Shown here piece by piece: positions 11,516 to 22,575 of a stretch of 64,000 nucleotides of DNA. The stretch's first letter is position 1. Each line of letters starts with the position of its first letter. The notes under the pieces are model-generated. The model saw only the letters and a list, made by a program, of their open reading frames with translations. It was not told the origin of the DNA and did no database searches. Position numbers and translations under genes: made by a program. The DNA comes from Cinnamomum chago (lineage: Eukaryota > Streptophyta > Magnoliopsida > Laurales > Lauraceae): contig CP142451.1 of assembly GCA_038049695.1 (NCBI GenBank), positions 32,100,001 to 32,164,000 of the forward strand, in the 5' to 3' direction.

Positions 11516-12837
11516 CATCTCCTGACTACCATGGCAATTTCTGTATCGGGTTTTAAGCAACTCAAAGAGGCCTATGCGACAGATAAAGACTTCGGTACCA
11601 TCTATAATGAGATCCTTCAGGGTGAGCATCTCAAACATCCATATTTCAACATTCATTATGGATATTTATTCTATGGTAGTCGCTTCTGTCTCCCAAATAC
11701 TTCTATCCTCGAGCATGTTATCAAGGAACTTCATTCTGGAGGATGCAGCAGACCTTTGGGTCGTGATAAGACCTTAGCGCTTATCAGAGATAGATATTAT
11801 TGGCCACACATGACACCCTATGTTTCTCGTATTTGTGAGAGGTATCGTACTTGCAAATTGGCCAAAGGAAGTAAGAAGAATGCGGGATTATATCAGCCGT
11901 TGCTAGTTCCACAAGGTCCCTAGGAAGATATCAGCATGAATTTTGCACTTGGGTTACCTATGACCCGCAGGAAATTCGACTCTGTCTTTGTGGTTGTGGA
12001 TCGTTTCTAAAAAATGGCTCATTTTATTCCTTGTTCCAACACAGCCGATGCCTACAAAGTTGGCCAACTCTTCTTTAGGGAAGTCGTCCGCCTACATGGA
12101 CTTCCGAAGACCATTGTGTCTGACAGGGATACAAAGTTCGTTAGCTACTTCTGGAAGACATTGTGGGGCATGTCAAAAACAAAGCTGCAATTTTCTACTG
12201 CCTATCATCCACAAACTGATGGTCAGACAGAGGTCGTCAACCGTAGCCTTGGTAATCTGCTACGTTGCTTGGTGCGTGACCATCTCACTACATGGGATCA
12301 GGTTCTGCCTATGGCTGAGTTCGCCTATAATAACTCAGTCAACCGATCCACTGCATTTCCCCTTTTGAAGTAGTCACTGGCACCAGACCACGTCTACCAG
12401 TTGATCTTATTTCCCTTCCGGTCGAAGCAAGACCAAGTGCTGATGCGGATAATTTTATTTGTCATATGCAACAGGTTCATGAGGAAGTTCGGCGTCATAT
12501 TGCAGCAAGCAATGATTCTTATAAAGAACTTGCAGATAAGTGCCGTCGATTAGTTCAGTTTGAGGAAGGTGATATGGTTATGCTTCGTAATCGTCCCGAG
12601 CGCCTTTCACCAGGAGTCTACAAAAAGCTACACCCCCGCAATTTCGGACCGTTTAAGATTCTCAAGAAAATTGGTCCTGATGCATATGTGTTGGATTTAC
12701 CACCAGATCTTGGTTTCAATGCTACCTTCAATGTTGAAGATCTTACTCTCTATAAGGGCCATGACCAAGACAGCCCGTCCGAAGCACATGAACTTCAGCT
12801 ACCTCTTTCACAGGCCCCTACGGATCAGATTGTTGAT
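11516..12837 (+). pseudogene. Chromovirus integrase
   Basis: The zinc-binding region reads HSGGCSRPLGRDKT, where the usual GHLGRDKT has lost its histidine, followed by ICERYRTCKLAK. The core shows [29 protein letters not shown] and [16 protein letters not shown]. The GPF/Y-type C-terminus is visible as HPRNFGPFKILKKIG. Stops lie at 11921-11923 (TAG for Trp) and 12008-12010 (TAA), and a frameshift near 12360 separates core from C-terminus. It would integrate cDNA if intact. Confidence 0.92.
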
Positions 12838-13041
12838 GTGCTTGATGATCAGATTGTTTCCACTAGACACGGGGGATTTCAGAAATTTCTTGTTCGCTGG
12901 AAAGGTCGTCCTCTCTCGGATGCCACATAGATTACTGCAACCGATTTCCAGCGTCTTAATCCCGATCTGTACGAGCGGTATCAGGCCATTTACTCCCCGG
13001 AGTCGAGTTTTTCCAAGCCGGGGAGAGTTGATGCAGGCTGA
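12838..13041 (+). pseudogene. Chromodomain at the end of chromovirus pol
   Basis: The sequence VDVLDDQIVSTRHGGFQ then FLVRWKGRPLSDAT has the chromodomain pattern. The aromatic/Trp core is broken by a TAG at 12928-12930 where Trp is expected. The frame continues (ITATDFQRLNPDL) to TGA at 13039-13041, overlapping the first bases of the LTR. In chromoviruses this domain guides integration toward particular chromatin. Confidence 0.85.
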
Positions 13042-13391
13042 TCAAGGACCAAGGCCCGCAAGACCTGATGGCCTGCTTGATGGGGTCCACATGATCTCTA
13101 ATTAGAGATCCCTATCTTAGTTTAGATATTACTAATTTAATCAAGTTACTTAGTATGTTATTTCCTAAATTCTAATACTGATTAAGATTAGTAGTTACTG
13201 TTTTAGAAAGTCCTCGTTAGTATAGAACCATCTTATTACTCTATATATAGAGTAGTATGCCATTGTAATGATCATGCTATAATTTTTAATAAGAGTTCAA
13301 TTCTTCTTTCACGTGAGTTTCTCCTAAGGATATTAAGGCATTTGAGTTCCAAGACTCGATCTCACCGTTGGAGGTGTAGATCTTCACATCA
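13029..13391 (+). repeat. 3' LTR of chromovirus
   Basis: It starts TGATGCAGGCTG after the purine tract CCGGGGAGAGT and ends TCTTCACATCA. A TATA box (TATATATA, 13242-13249) lies in the expected U3/R position, followed by an AATAAG-type sequence near 13291. The 363-bp length suits short-LTR chromoviruses. The candidate target duplication after it is ATCCT; the other copy is outside the window. Confidence 0.82.
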
Positions 13392-15305
13392 ATCCTCTTT
13401 TAATGATCTGTTAATATTGTAATATTGCATGTATTCATGTACAATTGCCTAACCTACATATCTTTGATGTTCTCTTTCAACTATCTTGTCATTCACTCTA
13501 CATTGATGCATCAAACCATGTAATTTATATACTTTCTTACTTGTTGGGTTTTCATAAACCTAGTGATCTACACTTGGTACTGTAGGTGACGGATCCCTTA
13601 CCTTTGAGCAAGAGGTTGAGGCGGTCCAAGAGGACAACAATAGGAGTACCGAGAGTGGTGTGCAGATGACATAATATAGCGTCATCTTGGTGTCTACAAC
13701 TTGATAATGCAGTCAAAACCCCAAGAGCAAGGCTTGTCGTGAAGTAATAAATATGGGAGCTGAGGTCAATGCACTAGGAATGGGAGAGTAGAAACGTACC
13801 TTCCTAGCTAGCCTAAATAGAATCTAAAACTAGCCTAATAAAACTTCTACATCTCATGATCTTTGAATGACAACTAAACATCTATTGCAACCAGTGAACT
13901 TGAATAAAAACAAAAAAGAAACAAAACTTAAACTACTGATCTTAAATCAACTACTGAAAATTAAAGTGTTGCAACTCCGCTGTCAACAGAAGAAAAATAA
14001 ATTAAAACAACCAGTTGGATGTAATTAAACTGGAATCAATTAAAAGAAAACATTTACGAATATAAATCCACTTGTTCTAATAATTTGAAATACATATAGC
14101 TTAAATCATCTTCTTTAGAATCCAATCTAAGAGAGGAGAAAAGACCAACTTCCCAATATAGTTTTTTATGGGAAAATCACTAAACCATTCTATGCTAAGA
14201 TCTGGATTCTCTTTATTGTCAAAGGATTTCAAGCATTCCTTATATCAAGAACCAAAAAATAGGAAATCAAGGAACATGAAAATAAACACAAACCATCAAC
14301 CAAGTGAAGAAGTTAAATCCTTTAATCACGTCTATCCATAGAACAAATAAAAGAAATAAGCTTCACCTTCTCCTTAGACTATGAACTTAGCCTTCCATCA
14401 AGTTCATCTCCATCTTCTCTTTCTCTAAAAATATTACAATGATGTTCTTGAAAGAAGAAATAAGAAAAATGGAGAGAGGGAGAAGATAAAAGGAGAGAGG
14501 AGTAGGGCATGTGTGTGTGTGTGGTTGGATGTCCGAGGTGTGGGAGGTCCAACCCTTTTTAATTAGTAATGACAGGGAGGTTGCATGGGAGAAGGAGAAG
14601 GAAAAGGAGAGAAAAACGAAAGACAGAGAGAAAATTGGAGAAAGAGAGAAAAAGGGGAAAAACTGAAAGTCCTTCTCCAACCACATGAGCTTTCCTAATT
14701 CAAGCACATCATCCCTCGTTTGCAAAATCTCTACACGATCTCCATGTATAGAATGTCTTCCCTCTTTTAAAAATTTGAATGTCTCCTATGTTGGATTGGT
14801 TTCCTTTCTTTGAATATCTCTGGATGTCTCCAACTTACAAAAAAAACGTGAATCCCGCTTGCCTTGAAAGTTTTCAATTTTTTGCCAAGATAGAGTCCTT
14901 TGATTTAAAAGCCTTCAAAAAATGAGAGAGATTTTCTATCAAGAACTTCCGTGGGCCCCACCAAGGGACGTCCCTCCCTTGGGATTTACGGCCAAGGGAG
15001 GGAACTTCCTCCATGTGTGTACAGTGTATTTCTTTTCCTCCTTGTTTGGATTCTCACTCAGTGCAATTACTGAAGTTGGATCTGCAAGTAGGTCCCTCTG
15101 TGTATTTCCTAAGAAAGAAAATTATTAAATTAAAAATAATAATTGAAATTATTAAGGACCATACGTAGAAAACTATCAAGCTTTGCATGGGACCCAAATG
15201 AGTAAGTATGAACTCATGCAAGTATACCATTTCGCTCATAGTTTCGTGTACAATGCAATGGTGAAAAGAAATTTCATGGGTGTTAGCACATGAAAAGATC
15301 ACAAA
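13392..15305. other. Intergenic sequence, no supported gene
   Basis: I see no ORF with a recognisable domain. There is a (GT)n tract at 14512-14523. A perfect hairpin lies at 14971-15003 (stem TCCCTCCCTTGG, 9-base loop) within a GC-rich patch of otherwise AT-rich DNA. The stretch 13570-13680 reads like retroelement UTR (GGTTGAGGCGGTCCAAGAGG) but cannot be assigned. Confidence 0.5.
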
Positions 15306-18085
15306 CATTCAAAATAGAGCTGAAAGTCTGGATCGGAACCCTAGGGGGGGTGAATAGGGTGAGCTACAATAAGTGACCAATTTAGACTAATTTTAATTTC
15401 TTTAAAATAAACTAGTCACAAGTGGTGATTAAGTAAATAAATGCGGAAGCTTACAAAAATAATCACCACAAAGCATGCACCATCACACAAGGATTTATAG
15501 TGGTTCGGCCTCAATGCCTACATCCACAACCGGCTTGTGATCCAACACCCCACCAGATTTTCACTATTTATGCTTTTCAATAGGCTAAGTAATAACCTTT
15601 ACAATGATGTTTTTTAAGGCTTAATATCAACCTATTACACTATGCTTTTCTTAGGCTAAGCAATAACCTCTTCAACCAAAAGGTTGGTTATCTCTCTAAG
15701 TAGTGTCTATAATACACTTGATGGAGATACAATTAATAGCTCATTACAATGCCTCTTAATTAGGCAGATATGAAAGTAAAAATCTACCTCACACACACAC
15801 ACACACTATGAATGCAAAGATGAATGCACAATGTGTATGCATGATGTCCTCAATCAATTTGAAAATGAAAGCTCATAAATGTATGCCTAAGGCTTTTGAA
15901 GGTTTTAGCTCATAAAAACATTTATGATTGAGGAAAGAATGCTAATCACATGTTAAAAATAACTTGTAAAAGATATACATTTGTATCCTAAACAAGTTGT
16001 GAAATTCTAAGCACAAAACATGTGATGCATAGGGATGTCAATCAAATTAACAATGTAGCTCAATATGTGTATGCTATAAGCATAAAACATAAAAATAGAT
16101 TTGATTGAAATTAGGGGACAAATCATATGTAATTATAAATTCAACTTGAAAATGATAAACCTATCAAAGCAAGGCAAGTTGTAAAACTTTAAAACAAAAG
16201 TACATATGATTTGTGAAGTTGTTGAATCCAAAACATAAGATAGATTTGAAAGAGATTTTCTTATGATGAAAAACAACAACCAAAGATTCAACCAAGTATA
16301 GGAATCATGTTACATATAGTTTTAAAGATGTTTTCATTAACATGATTTACTTAGATATACCAATTTAAGTACTACTTGGATTGAATCAAGGTGATGCATC
16401 CAAAACAATCAAAACATAAACATGTTAAGGACACAACAAATCATAGTTTATCATGCTAGAAAAGATTTACCAATAATTAAGCAAAGCATGAAAACATATG
16501 ATTAAGAAAAGTAAAGCTTACTTAGTGATTTAACTCAATGAAACCAAGCTTTAGCTTTCCAAATGACCCCTTTCATCCCTTAGTTCATTTCCCTTTGATT
16601 GGCCTCAAAACATCTCAAGGAGGGCCTCTTAATCCTCTAATTTTTCAAAGGAATGAACCACTATTTATAGCCAAAAGGTGCCCAACGGCTCTTCCCCGGT
16701 CGACCGCGCAGGGGACCCAGTCGACCGGCCACACTGCGGGTTGACCCTGGCCTGGGACCAAAATCCCCTAAAATAGCATTTTTCAAAGTATTTTCTAGAG
16801 GGGACTTTTGGGCCACTAAATCAAGCTTGGAATCATGATTTAAATCAAACTAAGAGGGTTAAAATCATGAAACACAAAAAACCTAAAATGATTTGAAAGA
16901 TTTAAAACATAGGCTTGCTTGATTTCTAAAACTTCTTTTCAAAACTAATTGCATCCCAGTTTTAAAAAAAAACATGCACAAAACAATATTTCTACAAGTC
17001 TTAAAAACAATGCATGTGTAAATCAAGATTTCAAGTTTTTATAAAACAATGCATGTGTGAAAATTCAAATGATGCTAGAATGATAATGCATTCATCAAAA
17101 TGCAATACACAAAATCCCTAACAAGAGCAACAAGTAGTCAAAGATGGACATGGAATGAAAACATGAATATTCCTTAAAAATGGGACTCCGATTATATTCC
17201 ATAGCCAAAAGAAGTCACAAAAGACTTCCAAAACCATCAGAAATACAAAAGAGGGCCAAAGCACTAGAAACAAGTCCCATGTCTGGTAGGTTCACAATGA
17301 CCGGACATGGACCTAAAAGTCAAGACTAGTCAACTTCCATGAGTCAAAAGATGATGAAATCTTTCCAGAAGCTCAACAAAAAGCTCTAAAAACATACTTC
17401 AAAGTTCCAAGCAGCCAAGGGTCATTTTGACACAAATTCAAGCAAAGAAAAAAAAGTTGAAAACAATCCAACACAGAGTGGCCAGACATTGGACTGAAAC
17501 CCTTTCATTTTACCAATTTTCAGAGGCCAAAGAAAGATGAAATCTCCACCAAAAGTTCAAGGACAATCATCAGAAGCATTCCACGAAGTTTCGAGGTAGT
17601 TGAAGACCATTTGGACATGAACCCAATCTGAAAACATGAACTAGTGCCCCATATCCAGTAAACTCACTGTCTGGACGGACATGGGCTTGCAGTCAGTTAT
17701 TGAACCACCTTTTTAGAATTAAACTTTCTGAAACTGCACCAACTACTCCAGAGACCTATAAATACCTGCCCTTGGGCGACCACTCAAACATCAAACAACC
17801 CTTTGACAAACTGGAGCACTCCATACTTAGAGAGAATTCTCATTAAACGCTCCCCTAGCCCAAAACCTCTCACAACTACCCCTCAAGAAGGTGACCATTG
17901 TACCTGAAACTATGCAAAAACTCTCCCTAAACCTTTGCAAACTTGGTCTTTAACTTTTGGAGTGTCCCTCTAGAAGGAGAAACGAAGAACCCATAGCACT
18001 TACCAGCTTTTTTATACCCAAAATCCATGACTTTTCAGTCTCTTCTTTGTTCTCACTAAATGTCCTTGACTTCAAAGTTGTAGTT
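15306..18085. other. Non-coding repeat, resembles LTR/UTR of a large retroelement
   Basis: It begins with ACCCTAGGGGGGGTGAATAG and GTGGTTCGGCCTC, phrases I associate with long non-coding parts of large plant copia (SIRE/Maximus-like) elements. GTCGACCG-type palindromes lie around 16699-16745, and a (CA)n tract at 15789-15807. CTATAAATACC (17755-17765) looks like an LTR TATA box. No coding domain is visible. The region was continuous with 26601 onward before the copia insertion at 18091. The family assignment is a weak inference. Confidence 0.35.
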
Positions 18086-18090
18086 GTGTA

Positions 18091-19185
18091 TGTAGGGCAG
18101 CCCAACCCCAACTATGGTGGACCCAAGACTCAAGACAACTCACTTGTATAAAATATACCCTTGACTATTTATTAATAGAAATTATACATGAACTCATGAC
18201 AAACACGTTTTTCACTTGGGCATACACTTTGGACTACACTTCACACGCCACACTACACTTCTCACGTTTCACTCAAGACTTATACTATTCCTCACTTGCG
18301 CACACACACACACACACACACACACTCCCCAAGGCACTTACTAGCTTGTCTTCACTCACTGCACTCAACACTAGCCTGCAAAAACACTCTACATTTACAT
18401 CACTCAATGCTTGTTACTTGTACACTCCAAATGAGGCTGCACTATCTATTTATATACATCAGTTGTGTCTGTGGAGAGATTAAATGGAAGGGAGGAGTGC
18501 CACTTGGCACTCTGTACACCATAGGGAAATTTTCAAATAAGGACTTAGGTTTTTGCCTTATTTAAAAAAAGGACACAAGTTTCAAAGCTTTTCAAATTAG
18601 TCCCTAAGTTCTTAAAAAAAAAAACTTCAATTAAGGACATCTGGTCATTTGAAGGTATTTTTTATGGCATTTTCTCTCAAGTTTTTAAAAATTCCCAAAG
18701 TACCTTCATTTAAAGCCATGACATGGTTCTAGCAGCATCTACATTTAGCAGAAGTACCTAATTTTCCTGTATCACTATAAGGCTGCCAATGAAGAAAATA
18801 TAGAGGAAGTGAAGGGGGTTTTATTTCATTGAAGGATAATTTGGGTAGTTTAAAAAAATTGAAGGAAAAAGTTGCCGGAAAGTAGCTTTAATTGGATAAA
18901 TGTCCTTAATTGAAAACTTTATGGCAAACTTAGGGACTAATTTAAAAAGTTTTAAAACTTGTGTCCTTTTTTGAAATAAGACAAAAACTTAAGGACTTAT
19001 TTGAAAATTTTCCATACACCATACAATGAGGAGGTCAGTTTGGGTGAATAGGTGAGAAACCTCTAGTAACCGAGCTTCTAGAAAAATGTGGATGAGGCTT
19101 CTGGATCCTTTCCATGAGTTGGTTGGGATGGGTTTTTCTAAAAGCATGCAGAGAAATGAAGGGGCAAAAGACACTATTGCTAACA
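18091..19185 (-). repeat. 3' LTR of copia element, split by a MULE-type MITE
   Basis: It is TG...CA bounded and nearly the same as the LTR at 22031-26595. Without the 491-bp MITE (18524-19014) and its duplicated 9 bp it is about 595 bp. On the minus strand a TATA box (TATATAAATAG, 18446-18456) is present. A (CA)n tract at 18300-18325 is much longer than in the sister LTR, where only a few repeats remain. Confidence 0.93.
18524..19014. mobile_element. MULE-type MITE, 491 bp, 9-bp TSD TACACCATA
   Basis: The sister LTR gives the empty site (CTGTACACCATACAATG). Here TACACCATA is duplicated at 18515-18523 and 19015-19023. The ends are long inverted repeats of more than 100 bp: GGGAAATTTTCAAATAAGG at the left matches the reverse complement of the right end, and further matching phrases such as AATTAGTCCCTAAGTT lie inward. 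A 9-bp TSD with long inverted repeats indicates a Mutator-like origin. No ORF is present, so it depends on a transposase elsewhere. Confidence 0.9.
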
Positions 19186-20850
19186 TTTCTCCCCCACAAC
19201 ACTGACTTTTTTAATTTTTGATTTTTCAGCACTTCTTTACTTCGTCGTGTCTCTTGTTTCAAAGTTGGCTTGGATATTATACTTATTTGCGCCAAATCAG
19301 CCTCTATATACTTTGGATTCGGCTTTCTCGCTCTGGTGGATCTCCTTAGTTGTTGTAGTTGTTCCTCTGTCTCTAGTTGACTTGGCCTAGCTTCCATAGG
19401 TGTCATATGCTCATGTACTCCACTTCTTAATGGAATAGTGGACCTTCCTTGTGGAATCTGAGATTCTTGGCCGGGCCTTTCTTCTTCAGTGTCTTCCTTA
19501 TCATCTTCAGTGCTCAATTTTTGTTGAAGATTCTCTTTCAAGTTCCCTGAACTTGGTAACACTACGACTTTTTGAGACCACCACGAGGATGCCTCATCGA
19601 AGACTACATCTCGCGATGTATAACATCGATAGTGATCGGATCACAACACCTCCACCCTTTACGTTCTGTGTCGTATCCAACGAAGTGCTTTCTTCTCTAA
19701 CTTACTGCGGAGCTTTTCCGGAACAAGTTCATAGCACACGCAACCAAACACTTTAAAATGACTCACTTTTGGCTTGATTTTCCACAGCTTTTGATACGGC
19801 GAGATAAATCTCCACTTTGCCTGTGGTAGTCGGTTGGTTATATGTGTCGTTGTCTTCAAACACTCTGCCCAGAACTTGCTTGGCACATTCTTCGCATGCA
19901 TCATGCTCCTCGTGGTTTCTACCAGATGTCGGTTCTTTCGTTTAGCCATTCCATTTTGTTGCGGAGTGTATGGACATGTCAGCTGTCGTCGGATGCCGGC
20001 CTTCTTCAAATATGTTGAGAAGTCTTCTGATGTATATTCTCCTCCATTGTCGGTGCGTAGGCACCGAATCTTTTGACTAAGTTCACCTTCTACTTTGGTC
20101 CGAAACTCTTTAAACTTTTGAAACACTTCTGACTTCTCTTTGATTAGGTACACCCATACGTACCTTGAGTAATCGTTAATGAAGGTGACAATATATCTTA
20201 AACCGCTGATTGATTGCGGTTTCACTTGGCTAAATACATCTGAGTGGATTATCTCCGAAGTCTTCTTAGCTTGATACTTGGATTCAGTGTATGGCTGTCA
20301 GTGAGCTTTTCCGTATGACAACCTACACACACTGTCTTTATGGACTTCTAATTGCAGAAGTCCCTTCACCATGGACTTATCCATCATTATCTTCAGCCTA
20401 TTATATCCCACAAGACCCAGTCAAACATGCCATAGATCAACCGTCTCGCTCCGACAAGCTTTCTTTATGTAGGCTGATTCAGCCGACATGACATAGACAT
20501 AATCTAATTTATGTCCTGTCATGATCGGATTCTCGGACATCTTCATACTTCAATAGACTCTTACATCATCGGGACCGAATACAACGAAGTTACCGGAAGA
20601 AGTTAGTTGTGACACAGACAGGAGATTCTTTTTCATACTTGGCACATGAAATACTTGTTGTAGTTGAGCTTCCTTCTCACTGAACCTTGGTATGCATGTA
20701 GCTTTTCCAATGTAAGTAATTGGCAGATGCTCATTGTATGTCGCGATAACTACTTTGCCGCCATCGTACTCAATTAGGCTTGAGAACTATTTCTCCTGTC
20801 ATATGATTCGAACATCTTGAGTCATCGATCCGGTCCTGATGACTCAAGAT
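19186..20850 (-). pseudogene. Copia protease/integrase remnant fused to pre-RT tail
   Basis: The minus strand reads a mutated protease site IDDSRCSNHMTGE (about 20840-20800; DSG expected), then the GAG-pre-integrase region, then integrase. Integrase is open from 20225 to 19659 with [29 protein letters not shown] and [18 protein letters not shown]. After the core come GRCYTSRDVVFDEASSWW-like residues and the basic LRRSTRARKPNPKY segment (about 19350), which normally precedes RT. The sequence then runs almost directly to the purine tract GTGGGGGAGAAA beside the LTR. RT and RNase H, usually over 1.5 kb, are absent. The ORF ending at 19035 reads into LTR sequence. Confidence 0.88.
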
Positions 20851-21889
20851 CAATTGATGACTTCAGTGTTGGAGACTGTAGTGAGCACTATTTCTTCATC
20901 AACTTTTGTGCCTTCATCAGACCTTCTTGAGGTACTACAACCCGCTATATCAGAACTCAGTAGTCTGTTATCCTCGATGATTGTCATCGACGCTTGGTAA
21001 TCCCATTCTTCTTCGCTCTCACTTTGGTGACTCGCTGTGGTCACCACATTCCCTTCGCTGGTCTTCTTCGGTAGTCTATAGTCACAGGCAAAGTGGCCCT
21101 TCTTGCCACAATTATAACACTCGAGGCTTCGGCGAGAACTTTCCAGTCGTTGATCACTATCGGTTTCTTGAGCTCCCCTAGGTTGGGAACTCTCCCTCCA
21201 CCGATTAGCTTCAGCGGTCTCCTTCCTTCTTAGCTTCATCGCCGATTTGCCCTTCCGAGTGAAAAGTGCATGTTCCTCATCTTTCACTGTTACTCCAGCC
21301 ATTTGTTTGGCTAGCGCTTCCTAATTTGCCAAAAGACTTCTAACTCTACAATAGACGGTTGAGTCGGCCATCCCCTAATGGCCGTCATGAACCCACTATA
21401 TTCGGGCTTCAATCCCCATGTGATTATTCGTCTCATCCTAGCTTCACTGGCTTGCGAGTCCGAATCAAGCTAAGAGATCTCTTGACAAAGTATCTTTACT
21501 TTCATAAAATATTGACTAATAGTCATCGTACCTTGAGTGACAGATGCAAGATCATTCTCTAAAAGCCAAAGTCGTGCATCATTTGTTTTGGAGAACAGTG
21601 TAGCTAGTGTATCCCATGCCTTTTTCGGAGTGTTAGCATCTCGTAGATGCTCTAACAGCTCCTTCTACACTGTGGCCCTTAAGACGAACATAGCCTTCCC
21701 AGCTTTGATTCGCCACTTGCGCAGTGCCTCCACATTGTCATTCGCCGATGCTGTAGTAGTGTCAGTGCCACCAACGATCTCCCATAAGTCTTGGCCTTGA
21801 AGATATGCCTCCACACACAGATGCCAATAATCATAGTTGTGGTTATTCAGCTTCTCAATCCCTCCAGTTGCATTCGCGAGATCCACCAT
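20850..21889 (-). pseudogene. Copia gag with zinc knuckle
   Basis: The start is the ATG at 21889 (MVDLANATGGIEKLNNHNY), a typical copia Gag opening that recognises KLNxxNYxxW. Gag core residues WDTLATLFSKTNDARLWLLE follow. A CCHC zinc knuckle CYNCGKKGHFACDC-like (CYNCGKKGHFACDY, last Cys changed to Tyr) lies near 21120-21080. Stops at about 21665, 21480 and 21310 split the frame. Gag packages RNA in virus-like particles. Confidence 0.87.
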
Positions 21890-22012
21890 CGTGATTAGTG
21901 GGATCCTTGTCGATCTCTACCACCAAGCAACTTAGTCCTCGACTGATCGGCATCACAGTGTCGCCTCGCCTTTAGCTGCTGCTCCTAATGGACGGATGGT
22001 ACCTGACCTTGC

Positions 22013-22029
22013 CTCGCTCTGATACCACT
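22013..22029 (-). promoter_or_regulatory. Primer binding site (initiator tRNA-Met)
   Basis: On the minus strand TGGTATCAGAGCGAGGC follows the 5' LTR within a few bases. TGGTATCAGAGC is the complement of the 3' end of plant initiator tRNA-Met, used to prime minus-strand cDNA synthesis. It fixes the minus orientation of the element. Confidence 0.9.
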
Positions 22030-22499
22030 TGTAGGGAAGCCCAACCCCAACTATGGTGGACCCAAGACTCAAGACAACTCACTTGTATAAAATATACCCT
22101 TGACTATTTATTAATAGAAATTATACATGGACACATGACAAACACGTTTTGCACTTGGGCATACACTTTGGACTACACTACACACGCCACACTACACTTC
22201 TCACGTTTCACTCAATACTTACACTATTCCTCACTTGCACACACACTCCCCAAAGCACTTACTAGCTTGTCTTCACTCACTGCACTCAACACTAGCCTGC
22301 AAAAGCACTCTACATTTACATCACTCAATGCTTGTTACTTGTACACTCCAAATGAGGCATCACTATCTATTAGGAAATTTTCTGTATGGTAACCTAAAGT
22401 CCTCGATTCATCCCCCTTGTTACCAAGGTTGGCTATATTACCCAGACATTCTCAGTACCGTCCGTACCATTGTTCTGGCCAAAAGGCGCTTTTTTATTT

Positions 22500-22575
22500 G
22501 CGATATCATAATTTACGTGGCGATACCACAAGTTTTTTAAGTTGCGATACCGCAATATATGTTGCGATATCGCAA
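22500..22575. repeat. Palindromic GCGATAYCGC motif array in left MULE TIR
   Basis: Four copies of a near-palindrome (TTGCGATATCGCAA and variants) are spaced about 20-23 bp apart at the inner edge of the TIR. A matching array lies in the right TIR at 26127-26215. Such arrays could be transposase-binding sites (inference). Confidence 0.75.

Larger units (their letters stand above)
9972..13391 (+). mobile_element. Ty3/gypsy chromovirus, 5' part displaced by Athila insertion
   Basis: Pol is visible from just before RT through RNase H, integrase and a C-terminal chromodomain, then a purine tract and a short 363-bp LTR ending in CA. A short LTR plus chromodomain suggests a Reina-type chromovirus (inference). 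The coding frame is open from the first base after the Athila LTR, so the 5' half should lie upstream of the Athila element, outside this window. Stops and frameshifts show that the copy is inactive. Confidence 0.88.

Noticed and set aside
12560-13105. 181-aa ORF overlapping chromovirus integrase/chromodomain
   Set aside because: It is a +1 shadow of the true pol frame, which carries integrase C-terminus and chromodomain residues.
15306-16745. A full SIRE/Maximus copia element
   Set aside because: Only LTR/UTR-like phrases are present and no coding domain, so I report it as unassigned repeat.
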